DNA of 64,000 nt from Pseudovibrio sp000156235 (GCF_000156235.1 NZ_DS996806.1:186001-250000), one strand, 5' to 3'. Shown: positions 46,184 through 55,710, counted from the first letter of the stretch. A program made the numbers and translations. Notes: generated by a model not told the origin, from the sequence alone.

Positions 46184-47089
46184 TCAATCGACGTGTTCGT
46201 TGTGGGCGAGGCCTGTGTCTCCCATGAGTAGCTTGATCCATCCCGGCATCCGGCCTGTTCTGCGCAGTGCCCCATCGAGTGAGAACTCTCCGGCACCTGT
46301 TGTGGTGAAGCTGAGATAGGATGCAAAGAGGATGAGGGGCAGCTCCCATGATACGGCTGTGGCGAATGAGACGAAGCCGTGCTCCAGCGCTCCGCTGAGT
46401 GTTGCGGCAAACAAGATGTAAGCTGCTGCGAAGAAGCAGGAGAGGCGGGTGAGCAGGCCGAGGCCGACACCAATCGCGATTGCCAGTTCGGCCAGACCAG
46501 CAGCATCAATGATCATGCCCGGGTCGGGATAGCCAAGCAGAGAGAAGAACTCGACGTGCTCCATATATGGCAAGGAGCCTGCGAACAGCTTGTCGGTGAA
46601 ATGCGGGACCATCACGAAGCCCACCAGTATGCGGAAGAAGGTGAGCTGCCATTGCCAGAGTGTCAGTCCACGGCCAGCGGTTTCAAATGAGTTGCGCTGG
46701 ATGGTGCTGAGGAACCAGATGAGGTTGATGAAGAAGGCAAACGCAAGTGGCCAGCTGAGTAGGTAGGCATAATACAAAGATGCGATGCGCCATGCCACGA
46801 GCTGACAGAGCAAGAGGCAGAGGAAGCCAATTGTGAAGTTCTTTGGAACCACGATGACGACAAAGAAGAAGGCCAGACCCAGCGAGATCAGCATTGGATG
46901 CAATGCGGATTCCGGGAGGGGTGACATGAGCACTTCTAGCGAGATGAGTGCTGTGACGCCGAGCAGAAGGGCGGTGATGAGGGACTGAAGCAGTTGGAAG
47001 AAGGACAGGTAATGGAAGGGCCGTGCTGTTTCGGCAAGGTCCTCTTGTTCGCTCATGTCCTCAGTGTTTGCATTGCTCTTATCTGCCAT
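46184..47089 (-). CDS. DoxX-like membrane protein
   Basis: This 301-residue integral membrane protein has a polar acidic N-terminus (about 25 residues) and about eight helices. The C-terminal half matches the DoxX group (FRILVGFVMVPHFTDKLFAGS, GLAELAIAIGVGLGLLTRLSCFFAA). DoxX proteins associate with respiratory or redox systems; the role here is unknown. It converges with the MarR gene; a GCGGCAG/CTGCCGC hairpin lies between the two stops at 46159-46176. The c-di-GMP gene lies upstream on the same strand, 103 bases away. Confidence 0.75.
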   Translation of the reverse strand: MADKSNANTEDMSEQEDLAETARPFHYLSFFQLLQSLITALLLGVTALISLEVLMSPLPESALHPMLISLGLAFFFVVIVVPKNFTIGFLCLLLCQLVAWRIASLYYAYLLSWPLAFAFFINLIWFLSTIQRNSFETAGRGLTLWQWQLTFFRILVGFVMVPHFTDKLFAGSLPYMEHVEFFSLLGYPDPGMIIDAAGLAELAIAIGVGLGLLTRLSCFFAAAYILFAATLSGALEHGFVSFATAVSWELPLILFASYLSFTTTGAGEFSLDGALRRTGRMPGWIKLLMGDTGLAHNEHVD

Positions 47090-47192
47090 AGCTACCTCGC
47101 AGCGAATCCCAAGCGTGGGTCATTTGTGTCAAGGTAACGTGGTGCGCCTAGCAAGAGATATCCTGCTATTCTCGCTAGGCTTATTTGAGAGG

Positions 47193-49274
47193 TTAAGCGC
47201 TCTGCGTGGCTTCTATCTGCTTTGTGTCGTCTAGTCCCAGCGTGCAGCGGATGTTGGCGTGCGGGTTGGCCGGGTCTACATTGTTTGGTTTGCCGAAATA
47301 GTAGCCCTGAACGATGTCGCAGCCACCAGCCCGCAGGATCTGGGCCTGCATTTCGTCTTCGACACCTTCTGCGGTGATCAGCACGTCCAGTGAGCGACCA
47401 AGACCAATGATGGCAGCCACGATCGCATCGGTATGAGCATCCTTGCCGATGTTCATGATGAAGCTGCGGTCGATCTTGATCTTGTTGAACGGGAAGCGGG
47501 AAAGGTAACTCAGAGAGGAATAGCCCGTACCGAAGTCATCCATGGCGATGGAAACGCCCATGTCTCCGATCTTCTTGAGTGACTTCACCACGCTGGTGGT
47601 GTCAGCAATCAGGAGGCTTTCAGTGATCTCAATTTCAAGGCGTTCCGGTGCCAAGCCAGATTCCTGAAGAGCTTCTGAGATCTTCTGCTCAATCTGGCCG
47701 GTTTTGAACTGGGCTGGTGAGAAGTTGACAGCAACCTTGAGGGTTGGATCAGACCAGCTCGCCGCGTCAGCGCAGGCTTTCTTGAGGACGTACTCACCTA
47801 GTGCTTCAATAAGGCCGGTGTCCTCGGCAATCGGGATGAAGACTTCCGGCGAGATGCGGCCCTTTTCCGGGTGCACCCAGCGAAGTAGGGCCTCAAAAGC
47901 TTTGAGCTTGTTGTCTGCCAGACCGACCTGTGCCTGATAGACAACTGAGAAACCATCCAGCTTGAGGGCACGGATCATCTCTGCTTCCAGCTCTCGGCGG
48001 CGCTCCAGCTCTTCGTCCATGCTGGACTCGTACCATGTGTAGGTGGAGCGGCCACCGTTTTTGGAACGATAGAGGGCAAGGTCGGCACAGTGCAGAAGGC
48101 GGGACGAGCGCCAGGCGGCATCTGTTGCCTGCGCAATGCCCATGGACAGTGAGATCTGGATCTCCTTGCTGTCGATAACGCAGTTGGAATTGGTTGTCGC
48201 CAGTGCGCGCTGGGCCAGAACGGTGATGTCGTGGCTGGTGTACTCGCCTTCGATCATGACCGCGAACTCATCGCCGGAGAGGCGGGAGACGAGGTGTTCG
48301 GAGAAGACAAGGCGGAGGCGGTCCGAAATGATTTGGAGGAACGTATCCCCGGCAGCGTGGCCGTGGTTGTCGTTCACTTCCTTGAACTTATCAACGTCAA
48401 TGGCGATGACGTAGACATTGGAGGCAGTGATGGATGCCTTGCGGAGGGCCTTGTTCAGCTCGTCAGAGAAAACGGCGCGGTTTGGCAAATGGGTCAGGGG
48501 ATCGTTGTGGGCAAGGAAGCGGATCGTTTTGGAGGTCTTCCAGCGATCGTGCAGTCCTTTCCACGCGAACATAATGGAGGCGATGGCAACGACAAGAACC
48601 AGAAGGAATGCAAAGGCAGACCCAAAAGCAATCGCATCCATAAACACTACGGTGTTGATTGCTGGTTTGGTGGAGAAGATGAAGCCGCCTCGGGCTTTGT
48701 TCTCTTCATTTACATAGGGAATGATGACACCAAACTCGGGTATCTGCCATTCAAGCCAGTGGAAGTTGGAGTAGATCTCCAGCTGTCCGGATTTGAGGGC
48801 CGAATGCCAGGCATCGTAGGCGGAAGGATCTGAGAGGATTTCGTTGACGCGGTCGGTGGTCATATCCCGTGGATGTACAGCCAGTGGGCGACCGGGAACG
48901 TTCACGACCAGAAGCTCAAATTCCTCGAACTCTTCGACCAGTGCCTGTTTGACAGCTCTGGCTTTGGCTGCAGGCAGTTTCCAGCTTGGTGAGACGATCT
49001 CTGGTGTAGGATCAGAACTGGAGCCGCGCAGGCCGAAACTTAATGGCGCAGAAGATTTCTGAGCTCCCGTAGTTTCGTGAGCTGGCTCTTCTTCAAGCGG
49101 ATGGTGAGATACGATGATGTTTCTGGCGGTGTCGAACTGTTTTTGGGCTTCACCCTTGAATAGATAATATAGAGTTGCCTGATCAATGGCATAAAAACTT
49201 GTAGCAATGGCGCCAATCACAGCAAACACTATGGTGGCATAAAGTAATTTGCGATGTGGAGGTATCGTTTCCAC
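47193..49274 (-). CDS. Membrane-anchored GGDEF-EAL protein
   Basis: This 693-residue bifunctional c-di-GMP enzyme has a membrane helix near residues 10-35, a periplasmic domain of about 190 residues, and a second helix near 230-250 leading to the catalytic part. GGDEF reads RLSGDEF near residue 334; serine at the first position is a known tolerated variant. EAL is complete (EALLRWVHPEKG near 461, EIEITES, MDDFGTGYSS, KIDRSF, AEGVE), so phosphodiesterase activity is expected. It starts at GTG with GGGGA upstream. It is monocistronic. Confidence 0.9.
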   Translation of the reverse strand: METIPPHRKLLYATIVFAVIGAIATSFYAIDQATLYYLFKGEAQKQFDTARNIIVSHHPLEEEPAHETTGAQKSSAPLSFGLRGSSSDPTPEIVSPSWKLPAAKARAVKQALVEEFEEFELLVVNVPGRPLAVHPRDMTTDRVNEILSDPSAYDAWHSALKSGQLEIYSNFHWLEWQIPEFGVIIPYVNEENKARGGFIFSTKPAINTVVFMDAIAFGSAFAFLLVLVVAIASIMFAWKGLHDRWKTSKTIRFLAHNDPLTHLPNRAVFSDELNKALRKASITASNVYVIAIDVDKFKEVNDNHGHAAGDTFLQIISDRLRLVFSEHLVSRLSGDEFAVMIEGEYTSHDITVLAQRALATTNSNCVIDSKEIQISLSMGIAQATDAAWRSSRLLHCADLALYRSKNGGRSTYTWYESSMDEELERRRELEAEMIRALKLDGFSVVYQAQVGLADNKLKAFEALLRWVHPEKGRISPEVFIPIAEDTGLIEALGEYVLKKACADAASWSDPTLKVAVNFSPAQFKTGQIEQKISEALQESGLAPERLEIEITESLLIADTTSVVKSLKKIGDMGVSIAMDDFGTGYSSLSYLSRFPFNKIKIDRSFIMNIGKDAHTDAIVAAIIGLGRSLDVLITAEGVEDEMQAQILRAGGCDIVQGYYFGKPNNVDPANPHANIRCTLGLDDTKQIEATQSA

Positions 49275-49620
49275 TTGAAATTCCCCATCCCGAAACGCAC
49301 GAAATGGTGTGCGCTGGCAGCAGGCAACTGAGAAGTTAGTTGGCGCTGTTACCTGTATGTGTACTTAATTGATAACGAATATAGCTGTAAAACATTACCC
49401 ATGTGTTTCATGGGGTGATAATTTGAGGTGAAGCTTGGCCGGGCCTTGAACTGAATTCATGCAATGGGCACTTATAGATAGCCTTTGGCAAATAAAACCC
49501 AAGGGAAACAAACTATTCGGATTGATAAATAATTTGTTAGGTATAAACCTGATTTGCGGTGACTAATTATTTTGCTGTCTATTCAGGCAAAATTGTCGGG
49601 CGAATTGGACAGAGAGCAGG
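49275..49620. other. Intergenic region upstream of djlA-like gene
   Basis: This divergent spacer of about 350 bases holds promoters of the GGDEF-EAL and DjlA-like genes. No RNA element or small gene recognised. Confidence 0.4.
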
Positions 49621-50319
49621 ATGCCTATGAATTTTTGGAGCAGCTTTGACAAGATTGTTGGCGCACTGCAAGCCGGTGGCGCTCAGTTGGTTGATCGTCT
49701 GCAGCAGCTTGTTCAATCTGTCGGTGAAGCGCGCCGGAATGTTGCTTTTACTGTCGCCATGATCGCCCTGTCTGCCAAGATGGCTAAGGCGGATGGCGTG
49801 GTAACGCATGATGAAGTTGTTGCGTTTTACGATCTGTTTGAGATGCCTGCCGGAGAAGAGGGCAACGTTGCACGGCTCTTTCATCTGGCGCAGCAGGACG
49901 TTGCGGGCTTTGAAACATACGCTTCCAAGCTCTCCGTTTTGTTTGCTGATGATGAGACGACCCGGACAGATGTGCTCGACGGGCTGTTCTACATTGCCAA
50001 GGCTGACGGCATTATTCATGAAAGAGAGATTGCGTATCTGAGCCGGATCGCGGAGATCTTCGGGATCGACCCAGTTGGCTTTTCTCAGATTAAAGCCCGT
50101 CATATAAGAGGCGGTGGAGACCCTTATCTGGTTCTTGGCATTGATATGAGTGCCACAGATGATGAAGTGCGCTCCTGTTATCGCCAGCAAGTTCGGGAAA
50201 CACATCCTGATCGACTGATCGGTCGAGGTGTTCCTGAGGAGTTCGTTAAGATCGCCAGCGACAAACTGGTAGCACTGAATAAAGCGTATGAGCAGATCTG
50301 CGCAGAACGAGGAATATGA
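49621..50319 (+). CDS. djlA: DjlA-like co-chaperone (TerB plus J domain)
   Basis: This 232-residue protein has a TerB-like helical domain (residues 35-150, KMAKADGVVTHDEVVAFY, IAKADGIIHEREIAYLS) and a C-terminal J domain whose HPD motif is intact in ETHPDRLIGRGVP near residue 200. The J domain stimulates DnaK ATPase. Unlike E. coli DjlA, the N-terminal membrane anchor is not obvious. Its stop overlaps the amidase start as ATGA, so both are co-translated. Confidence 0.87.
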   Translation: MPMNFWSSFDKIVGALQAGGAQLVDRLQQLVQSVGEARRNVAFTVAMIALSAKMAKADGVVTHDEVVAFYDLFEMPAGEEGNVARLFHLAQQDVAGFETYASKLSVLFADDETTRTDVLDGLFYIAKADGIIHEREIAYLSRIAEIFGIDPVGFSQIKARHIRGGGDPYLVLGIDMSATDDEVRSCYRQQVRETHPDRLIGRGVPEEFVKIASDKLVALNKAYEQICAERGI

Positions 50320-51074
50320 GCGTTAAAACTGAATGCGCAGTCCCTGCGCGTCTTCGTCCATCTCCCAATCACAATGAGCGTCGCGTTCCAGCTGCTGATA
50401 TGCTGATCCTGCATTACACGGCTATGGAGAGTGCGGAGAAGGCTATCTCCTGGCTGTGTGATCCACGCTCTGAAGTTTCCTGCCACTATCTCGTGGATGA
50501 GATGGGCATGGTGACACAGATGGTGCCGGAAAGCCGCCGGGCCTGGCATGCAGGCATTTCCAGCTGGAAGGGGGAGGATGATCTGAACTCCCGCAGCATC
50601 GGCATCGAGATTTCCAATATGGGAGATCTAGAGGAGGGGACGCAGGATTATCCGGATGTACAGATCGAAGCTGTGATCGCGCTGGCCAAGGATATCTGTG
50701 AGCGCCACAACATTGCGCCAGAGCGTGTGCTGGGCCATTCAGATGTTGCGCCATCCCGCAAACAGGATCCGGGGCGTCACTTCCCGTGGGCGCGATTGGC
50801 TGAGGCTGGGGTAGGGCACTTTATTGAGCCCGTGGACATTGATGCGTCGAGCTTCTTTCAGGAAGGGGATGAGGGGCAGCCGATTGAGGCACTCCAGTCC
50901 CTGCTGGGGCTTTACGGATATGATGTGATGGTGAGCGGCGTGTTTGATGAGAAGACACGTTTCGCTGTCGAGGCGTTTCAGCGACACTTCCGGCCTGCAA
51001 AGGTTGATGGGATTGCCGATGCGCAGACCATAGCAACGCTTCATAGCCTGCTTAAAAAGCTAAAATCCTTCTGA
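50316..51074 (+). CDS. N-acetylmuramoyl-L-alanine amidase (AmpD-like, with PG-binding domain)
   Basis: This 252-residue zinc amidase of the Amidase_2 family has zinc ligands in ILHYTAME near residue 32, in RAWHAGISSW near 74 and in HSDVAPSRKQDPGRHFPW near 148. A C-terminal peptidoglycan-binding repeat (residues 185-245, QSLLGLYGYDVMVSGVFDEK) follows. It cleaves the MurNAc-L-Ala bond, either recycling cytoplasmic anhydro-muropeptides or acting in the wall; no signal peptide is present, favouring recycling. Confidence 0.9.
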   Translation: MSVKTECAVPARLRPSPNHNERRVPAADMLILHYTAMESAEKAISWLCDPRSEVSCHYLVDEMGMVTQMVPESRRAWHAGISSWKGEDDLNSRSIGIEISNMGDLEEGTQDYPDVQIEAVIALAKDICERHNIAPERVLGHSDVAPSRKQDPGRHFPWARLAEAGVGHFIEPVDIDASSFFQEGDEGQPIEALQSLLGLYGYDVMVSGVFDEKTRFAVEAFQRHFRPAKVDGIADAQTIATLHSLLKKLKSF

Positions 51075-51184
51075 TTGTGATGGATGTCATTGAAATATCA
51101 GTGAAATAGGTTTTTGTACGTAATAAGAATGTGTTTTGATTACGTAGGGGAATGACTCTGTTTTGCTGAAAAGTTTCCCAAAGT

Positions 51185-51215
51185 AAGGCTGGTGCGCCTC
51201 GCATCGGCCTTTTTT
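51185..51215 (+). terminator. Terminator after the amidase gene
   Basis: AAGGC-T-G-G-TGCG pairs with CGCA-T-C-G-GCCTT through symmetric single mismatches and is followed by TTTTT. Confidence 0.65.
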
Positions 51216-51349
51216 GTGCCATGAACTAAGGTTTATGCCAGTTTTTAAACATTAAAAATGTAACTTTTCGTGATCGAAGCTGTCTGATTTTCGTCTCATC
51301 TTCTGAAGATAAACACTCCTGCTCAAAACATGATTGCCAGGACATGAAG

Positions 51350-51841
51350 ATGAACCTTACAAAAATAAAAAATATCGTAGTAATCCCTGCCCTTGCTGCA
51401 AGTGTTATGCTTGGTGGTGTTGTCAATACCAGCGTGTTCTCTGATGAAGCAGAGGCTGCTACTAAGAAAAGCACCTACGTCAAGCTGATTGAACAGAAAG
51501 CTAAAAAGCACGGCGTACCACACCACATCGCGAAGGCCGTTGTTGAAGTGGAAAGTAACTTCAACGAAAGAGCTCGCGGCAGAGCCGGTGAAGTTGGTCT
51601 TATGCAGATCAAGCCAGCGACTGCGCGCGGTATGGGATACCGTGGTTCAACCAAGGCTCTTTATAAACCAGAAAATAATCTGGAATGGGGCATGCGCTAT
51701 CTTGCTGGTGCTTATAAGCGCGCCGGTGGTGATCTGTGCGGAACCATTTTGCGATACAATGCTGGTCACTATGCCAAGCGTATGAACCGAATTAGTGCCA
51801 AGTACTGTAAGCGCGTTAAGGATATTATTGCTCGCAGCTAA
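51350..51841 (+). CDS. Lytic transglycosylase (SLT domain)
   Basis: This 163-residue exported SLT-type lytic transglycosylase has a signal peptide (about residues 1-37, ending DEAEAA), then the domain with the catalytic glutamate in VEVESNFNERARG, the GLMQIKPATARGM motif and the RYNAGHYAKRM segment. It cleaves the glycan strand with formation of 1,6-anhydro-MurNAc. Two ATGs, 51344 and 51350, are possible; AGGA sits at proper spacing only for the second. Confidence 0.9.
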   Translation: MNLTKIKNIVVIPALAASVMLGGVVNTSVFSDEAEAATKKSTYVKLIEQKAKKHGVPHHIAKAVVEVESNFNERARGRAGEVGLMQIKPATARGMGYRGSTKALYKPENNLEWGMRYLAGAYKRAGGDLCGTILRYNAGHYAKRMNRISAKYCKRVKDIIARS

Positions 51842-51910
51842 ATGCATCTTGCATATTCGGGTCGAGACCTGTAAGTTCCCAATCAAAGTTTCCTAGAATT
51901 TTATGAATGT

Positions 51911-51925
51911 CTGACCGACGGTCAG
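51911..51925. promoter_or_regulatory. Orphan TetR-type palindrome
   Basis: CTGACCGACGGTCAG is a perfect 15-bp palindrome around a central base, of the GACCG-N-CGGTC form often bound by TetR/AcrR-family repressors. It sits between two convergent genes, where no promoter is expected. Confidence 0.4.
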
Positions 51926-51951
51926 TCTGTCTGCAAGAAATATCAGGGGTG

Positions 51952-51979
51952 GGTGGTTGACCGGGCAAAGTCAACCACC
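51952..51979. terminator. Strong hairpin between convergent genes
   Basis: GGTGGTTGAC (51952-51961) and GTCAACCACC (51970-51979) form a perfect 10-bp stem with loop CGGGCAAA. T tracts are weak on both sides, so termination may be Rho-aided or the structure may have another role. Confidence 0.45.
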
Positions 51980-52014
51980 CTAACTCTTAAAATTTTAGGC
52001 GAATTCCCCGAAAA

Positions 52015-52713
52015 TTAGGCGAACTTCCGAGCGGCATTGGCTGGTGAAGCCGGTAGTTTGACGCCGTCTAGAACCTTTCCGTCATCGATCGGCTTTCCGA
52101 GGGATGTGGTCACAGGAATAACGCCTGCCCAGAGAGGAAGGGCGTAATCCTCTGCATCATCCACTGGTCCACCCTGACGGATTTTGGCTGAGGCATGCTC
52201 GATCTCAATGGCGATGACGCCGGTTGAGATCTGCTCTTTCTCAGTCATGGGGCGAACCTCATCCCATCTGCCGGGCAGGAGGTGCTCGGTGATGGCTTTC
52301 AGGGAGTCCCATGCTTCCTGGTGGTCTGTGACGAGGCGAGCCGTGCCATGAATGATGGCTGTTCGGTAATTGACGGAGTGGTGGAACGCTGAACGGGCCG
52401 CGACGATGCCATCCACGTTGGTGAAGGTGAGGCAGACTTTGGAGTCCTTGCTCATCTTCTTCACGATCCGGGCTGCTTTGGCGCCGTGGATGTAAATGGT
52501 GCGGTCCATAACTGCGAAGGCCATGGGAATGACCATTGGTCGGTCTTCGTCTAGGAAGCCCACATGGGCAACCAGGGAGCTTTCCAGAATTGGGAGGATT
52601 GTGTCCCAATCATAATCAGCGCGCAGGCTTGTTCTGACACGAGCGAACTTAGGTGGCTTAGCCTCACGAGTCTTTGTGGTCGGAGCTGCCTCAAGTGTCA
52701 TTTCTGCTGTCAT
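52015..52713 (-). CDS. Pyridoxamine 5'-phosphate oxidase-like flavin-binding protein
   Basis: This 232-residue split-barrel protein of the flavin/nucleotide-binding PNPOx group contains VAHVGFLDEDRPMVIPMAF near residue 48 and YIHGAKAARIVKKM, which fit FMN contacts, and SVNYRTAIIHGTARLV. The substrate is unknown. The ATG at 52713 is chosen because the frame upstream to 52827 has no family similarity. It is divergent from a MocR regulator, a frequent pairing in which the regulator senses pyridoxal phosphate or a derivative. Confidence 0.82.
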   Translation of the reverse strand: MTAEMTLEAAPTTKTREAKPPKFARVRTSLRADYDWDTILPILESSLVAHVGFLDEDRPMVIPMAFAVMDRTIYIHGAKAARIVKKMSKDSKVCLTFTNVDGIVAARSAFHHSVNYRTAIIHGTARLVTDHQEAWDSLKAITEHLLPGRWDEVRPMTEKEQISTGVIAIEIEHASAKIRQGGPVDDAEDYALPLWAGVIPVTTSLGKPIDDGKVLDGVKLPASPANAARKFA

Positions 52714-52953
52714 CGTCTTAACCGTTTCTGGTCCCCGGTTTTGAGCACAATCGGCAATATGGGACCAGTTGGCCCGGCAAGCTGTTTGAGCTTCAGCTCT
52801 CACGGCTTGCCGGGTTTTCTGTTTCAATAGAGCACTTTGCCTCCGCTGCGGGGCGAAGAAGCATTGTGCTTCTACGTATTCTCTGTAAAACTGGTTCCGC
52901 TTGTAGATCCGCTTAATCTAATTTTGGGGTGCCAGTTGTTCGAGTATGTTGTG

Positions 52954-54369
52954 ATGATCAATCGCGAGGTCAGTACCCCGCTGTCGAGCCAGATTTATCA
53001 GCAGTATCGGGAAGCGATATTGAAGCGGCGCATCCCGGAAGGGGAACGGTTGCCTAGCTCCCGGCAACTGGCTGTCAGTCTCTCTGTTTCGCGGAATACT
53101 GTGAACACGGCTTATGATTTGCTGCGTTCTGAAGGATTGGTGGACGTACGCTCAGGTGCAAAGCCGAAGGTGGTTGCTTTGCCTGAGGTGGAAGGAACAT
53201 CTGCTGAAGGCAGTGTTCGCGAAACTGCACCTCCGTTATCATCACGCGGTCAACGGTTTGCGCGGAACCATCGGTACACGAGCCCAGATGGGCGCGGCTC
53301 TTCCATGCAGCCGGGGGAGCCATCACGAGCGCTGTTTCCTAAAGAGCAGTGGGCGAGGAGCTTGCGGCGGGCTGCACGATTGCTCAATGGCATTGCGCTT
53401 GGGTACGAGCATACCTCCGGATTGCCGGAGTTGCAGCGAGTTTTGGCACAGTATCTGGCACAGGAGCGTGGCGTCGTCTGTTCGCCAGAGCAGGTACTTG
53501 CGTTTCCGACAACGCAGTCTGCGCTCTCCCTTATGTCTCAATGTTTCTCTGAGGAAGGGGATGTCGCACTGCTTGAGGAGCCGGGGTATCTGGGGGCTCG
53601 ATCTGCTTTTGTTGCTGCGGGTCTGAATGTACGCGCACTCTGTGAGATTGAGCAGATTAAGCGGGCATCGCTGATCTATGTGACCCCGTCTCACCAATAT
53701 CCGACAGGCAGGCGTATGGAGATGGGGGAACGGCTGACCTTGCTCAAGCAGGCCAATGAGCGCGGGGCTGTTATTCTTGAAGATGATTATGACAGTGAGT
53801 TCCTGTTTGAAGGACGGCCTATTGCTGCACTTCAGGGACTGAGTGATCGGCATTCGGTGATCTATATCGGCACCTCAGCCAAGTCGCTCATGCCGGGTAT
53901 TCGTCTCGCTTACGCTGTGGTTCCCAAAGAGCATGTGGAAGGGTTGGAGTTGGCGCAGCGGGCCTCTGGTGCTTTGACGAATGTTCACGTGCAGATGGCC
54001 TTTGCTGATTTCATAGAGAGTGGCCACTTTCGTGCCCATCTGAATAAGATCCGCAGTGCCTATCATGAGAACGGTGTTGCTTTGTGTCAGTTGATTTCTG
54101 AGCGATTTGGCAATCAGGTTGGTGTTTCCATGCCCACAGGTGGCTTACAGACTTGCTTTTATCTGCCAGAGACCTGCGATGATGTTGCCGTTGCGGATGT
54201 GATGAACCAGAAGGGATTTGGCGTTAATCCGCTCTCCGTTTTCTATCTGGGAGAGCCCAAGCGCGGGCTGATTGTTGGGTTTGCGGAGGCCAACGAGAAA
54301 CTTCGGGAAGGCTTCGTGCGTACGCTTGAGATGGCGCTGAAGGTGACCGGAGATCGTGTGCAAGCGTAA
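52954..54369 (+). CDS. MocR-type GntR/aminotransferase regulator
   Basis: This 471-residue regulator has an N-terminal GntR helix-turn-helix (residues 1-75, ERLPSSRQLAVSLSVSRNTV) and a fold-type I aminotransferase-like domain. The likely PLP lysine is in GTSAKSLMPGIRLAY, and the DYDSEF aspartate region near residue 275 is intact, so PLP binding is expected. The start ATG 52954 leaves the family's usual short leader; the frame is open from 52837. Similar proteins (PdxR, GabR) control vitamin B6 or amino-acid genes, and the divergent PNPOx-like gene is a plausible target. Confidence 0.87.
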   Translation: MINREVSTPLSSQIYQQYREAILKRRIPEGERLPSSRQLAVSLSVSRNTVNTAYDLLRSEGLVDVRSGAKPKVVALPEVEGTSAEGSVRETAPPLSSRGQRFARNHRYTSPDGRGSSMQPGEPSRALFPKEQWARSLRRAARLLNGIALGYEHTSGLPELQRVLAQYLAQERGVVCSPEQVLAFPTTQSALSLMSQCFSEEGDVALLEEPGYLGARSAFVAAGLNVRALCEIEQIKRASLIYVTPSHQYPTGRRMEMGERLTLLKQANERGAVILEDDYDSEFLFEGRPIAALQGLSDRHSVIYIGTSAKSLMPGIRLAYAVVPKEHVEGLELAQRASGALTNVHVQMAFADFIESGHFRAHLNKIRSAYHENGVALCQLISERFGNQVGVSMPTGGLQTCFYLPETCDDVAVADVMNQKGFGVNPLSVFYLGEPKRGLIVGFAEANEKLREGFVRTLEMALKVTGDRVQA

Positions 54370-54412
54370 TTCTTTACTTGACCTTTTTCCGAAGGCTCCG
54401 TAGTTCAGGTGC

Positions 54413-54806
54413 ACCAGTCGGCCGGACGGTTGCTGCTGCTAGTGCCGAAAGGCCGCAGGGGAGGAAAGTCCGGGCTCCATGGAGACACGGTGCCGGATAA
54501 CGTCCGGCGAGGGTGACCTTAGGGAAAGTGCCGCAGAAAGCAAACCGCCAGTGCATGCATTGGTAAGGGTGAAAGGGTGGAGTAAGAGCCCACCGCGTTT
54601 TTGGCAACAAAAACGGCATGGTAAACCCCACCGGGAGCAAGACCGAATAGGGGCGGCGCGGAAGTTTTCTTCCAGTCATGTTTCCAGACCTGACCGCCCG
54701 GGTTGGTCGCTAGAGGTGTTCAGCAATGGGCATCCCAGATGAATTGCCGTCACGTACAGGGGTAACACCCTGTGCCTTACAAAACCCGGCTTACAGGCCG
54801 ACTGGT
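54413..54806 (+). ncRNA. rnpB: RNase P RNA, class A
   Basis: This is the catalytic RNA that matures tRNA 5' ends. The ends pair through ACCAGTCGGCC (start) and GGCCGACTGGT (end). The conserved core is plain: GAGGAAAGTCCGGGCTCC near 54460-54478, AGGGTGAAAGGGTG near 54566-54579, GTAAACCCCACC near 54621, GAGCAAGACCGAATAGG near 54635, and the late TACAAAACCCGGCTTACAGG near 54779. Orientation is plus. It is followed by a T-rich tail. Confidence 0.96.
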
Positions 54807-54912
54807 ATTTTTCTTATTCGCGGAATAGATTGCTCGCATATTCTTAGAGCTGCTTGCTTTTGTGTAAGCTGGTTTCATTCTAATGTTTTAGTTGTTTATC
54901 GAGACAATCTGC

Positions 54913-55710
54913 ATGTCACCGCGAAAGCCCTCCAAGCTCGTTTACTTCTGTCATGGTGTTCCAGGCAGTGAGTATGACAGCGCTTTTCTGAAAGATGCCT
55001 TGCCTGCGGATGTAGAGCTTGTTGCTCCTAACCTGTTTTTATCAAAGGGTGATCCAACAGAAGCCTGCGTCCGTCAGTTTGATGAAGTGACCGCTGGCAA
55101 GGATGTATCTGAGATTCATGTTGTTGGGTTTTCTATTGGGACCATGGCTGCTGCGCATATCGCGAGTGCCCGCGCTGACAGAGTTACCAAGCTTACTCTT
55201 GTTTCTTCTGCGGCTCCGCTGAGCCTTGGGGACTTTCTTCCCAAAACCGCAGGAGCGCCTGTGTTCAAGGTGGCAAAGTCATTGCCTCGTTTGTTGAAGA
55301 TCCTGATTATGGTTCAGAGATTGATCTTCCGTGTGCGGCCAGCTCTTTTGTTGAATGGGCTGTTTGCGAAGTGCGGACCTCAAGAAAAAGAACTTATTGG
55401 GAGGCCATCGGTTTCTAGCGTGTTGTGTGCTGGGCTGGCGAATAGCCTCGTTGATCATCCAGAGGGCTATGCTGCTTATCTGAAGTCCTATGTTGCTGAT
55501 TGGTCTGTTGTTCTCTCTGGTATCTGTTGCCCGGTAGACCTCTGGCATGGGACAGCTGATACATGGTCACCACTCGAGATGGCGCATGCAATCAAGGCTG
55601 CCCTACCGACAGGTGCGGATTTGCATGTAGTTGAAGGGGCGGAGCATTACTCCACGCTTCAGGCATACTCAGAGCACCTTTGTCGGAATGTGATTTCTGA
55701 GAGTGCGTAA
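54913..55710 (+). CDS. Alpha/beta-hydrolase
   Basis: This 265-residue alpha/beta-hydrolase has the nucleophile elbow GFSIG near residue 77, the acid in LWHGTADTWSP near 218 and histidine in VEGAEHYS near 245, so the triad is intact. The N-terminus shows the oxyanion segment CHGVPGSEYD. The substrate is unknown. The ATG at 54913 gives this family start; the frame extends to a TTG at 54892. It is a single gene after rnpB. Confidence 0.85.
   Translation: MSPRKPSKLVYFCHGVPGSEYDSAFLKDALPADVELVAPNLFLSKGDPTEACVRQFDEVTAGKDVSEIHVVGFSIGTMAAAHIASARADRVTKLTLVSSAAPLSLGDFLPKTAGAPVFKVAKSLPRLLKILIMVQRLIFRVRPALLLNGLFAKCGPQEKELIGRPSVSSVLCAGLANSLVDHPEGYAAYLKSYVADWSVVLSGICCPVDLWHGTADTWSPLEMAHAIKAALPTGADLHVVEGAEHYSTLQAYSEHLCRNVISESA

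Noticed and set aside
47146..47180. Inverted repeat GCCTAGC/GCTAGGC as terminator of the GGDEF-EAL gene
   Set aside because: No T run on the minus strand; left out of the feature list.
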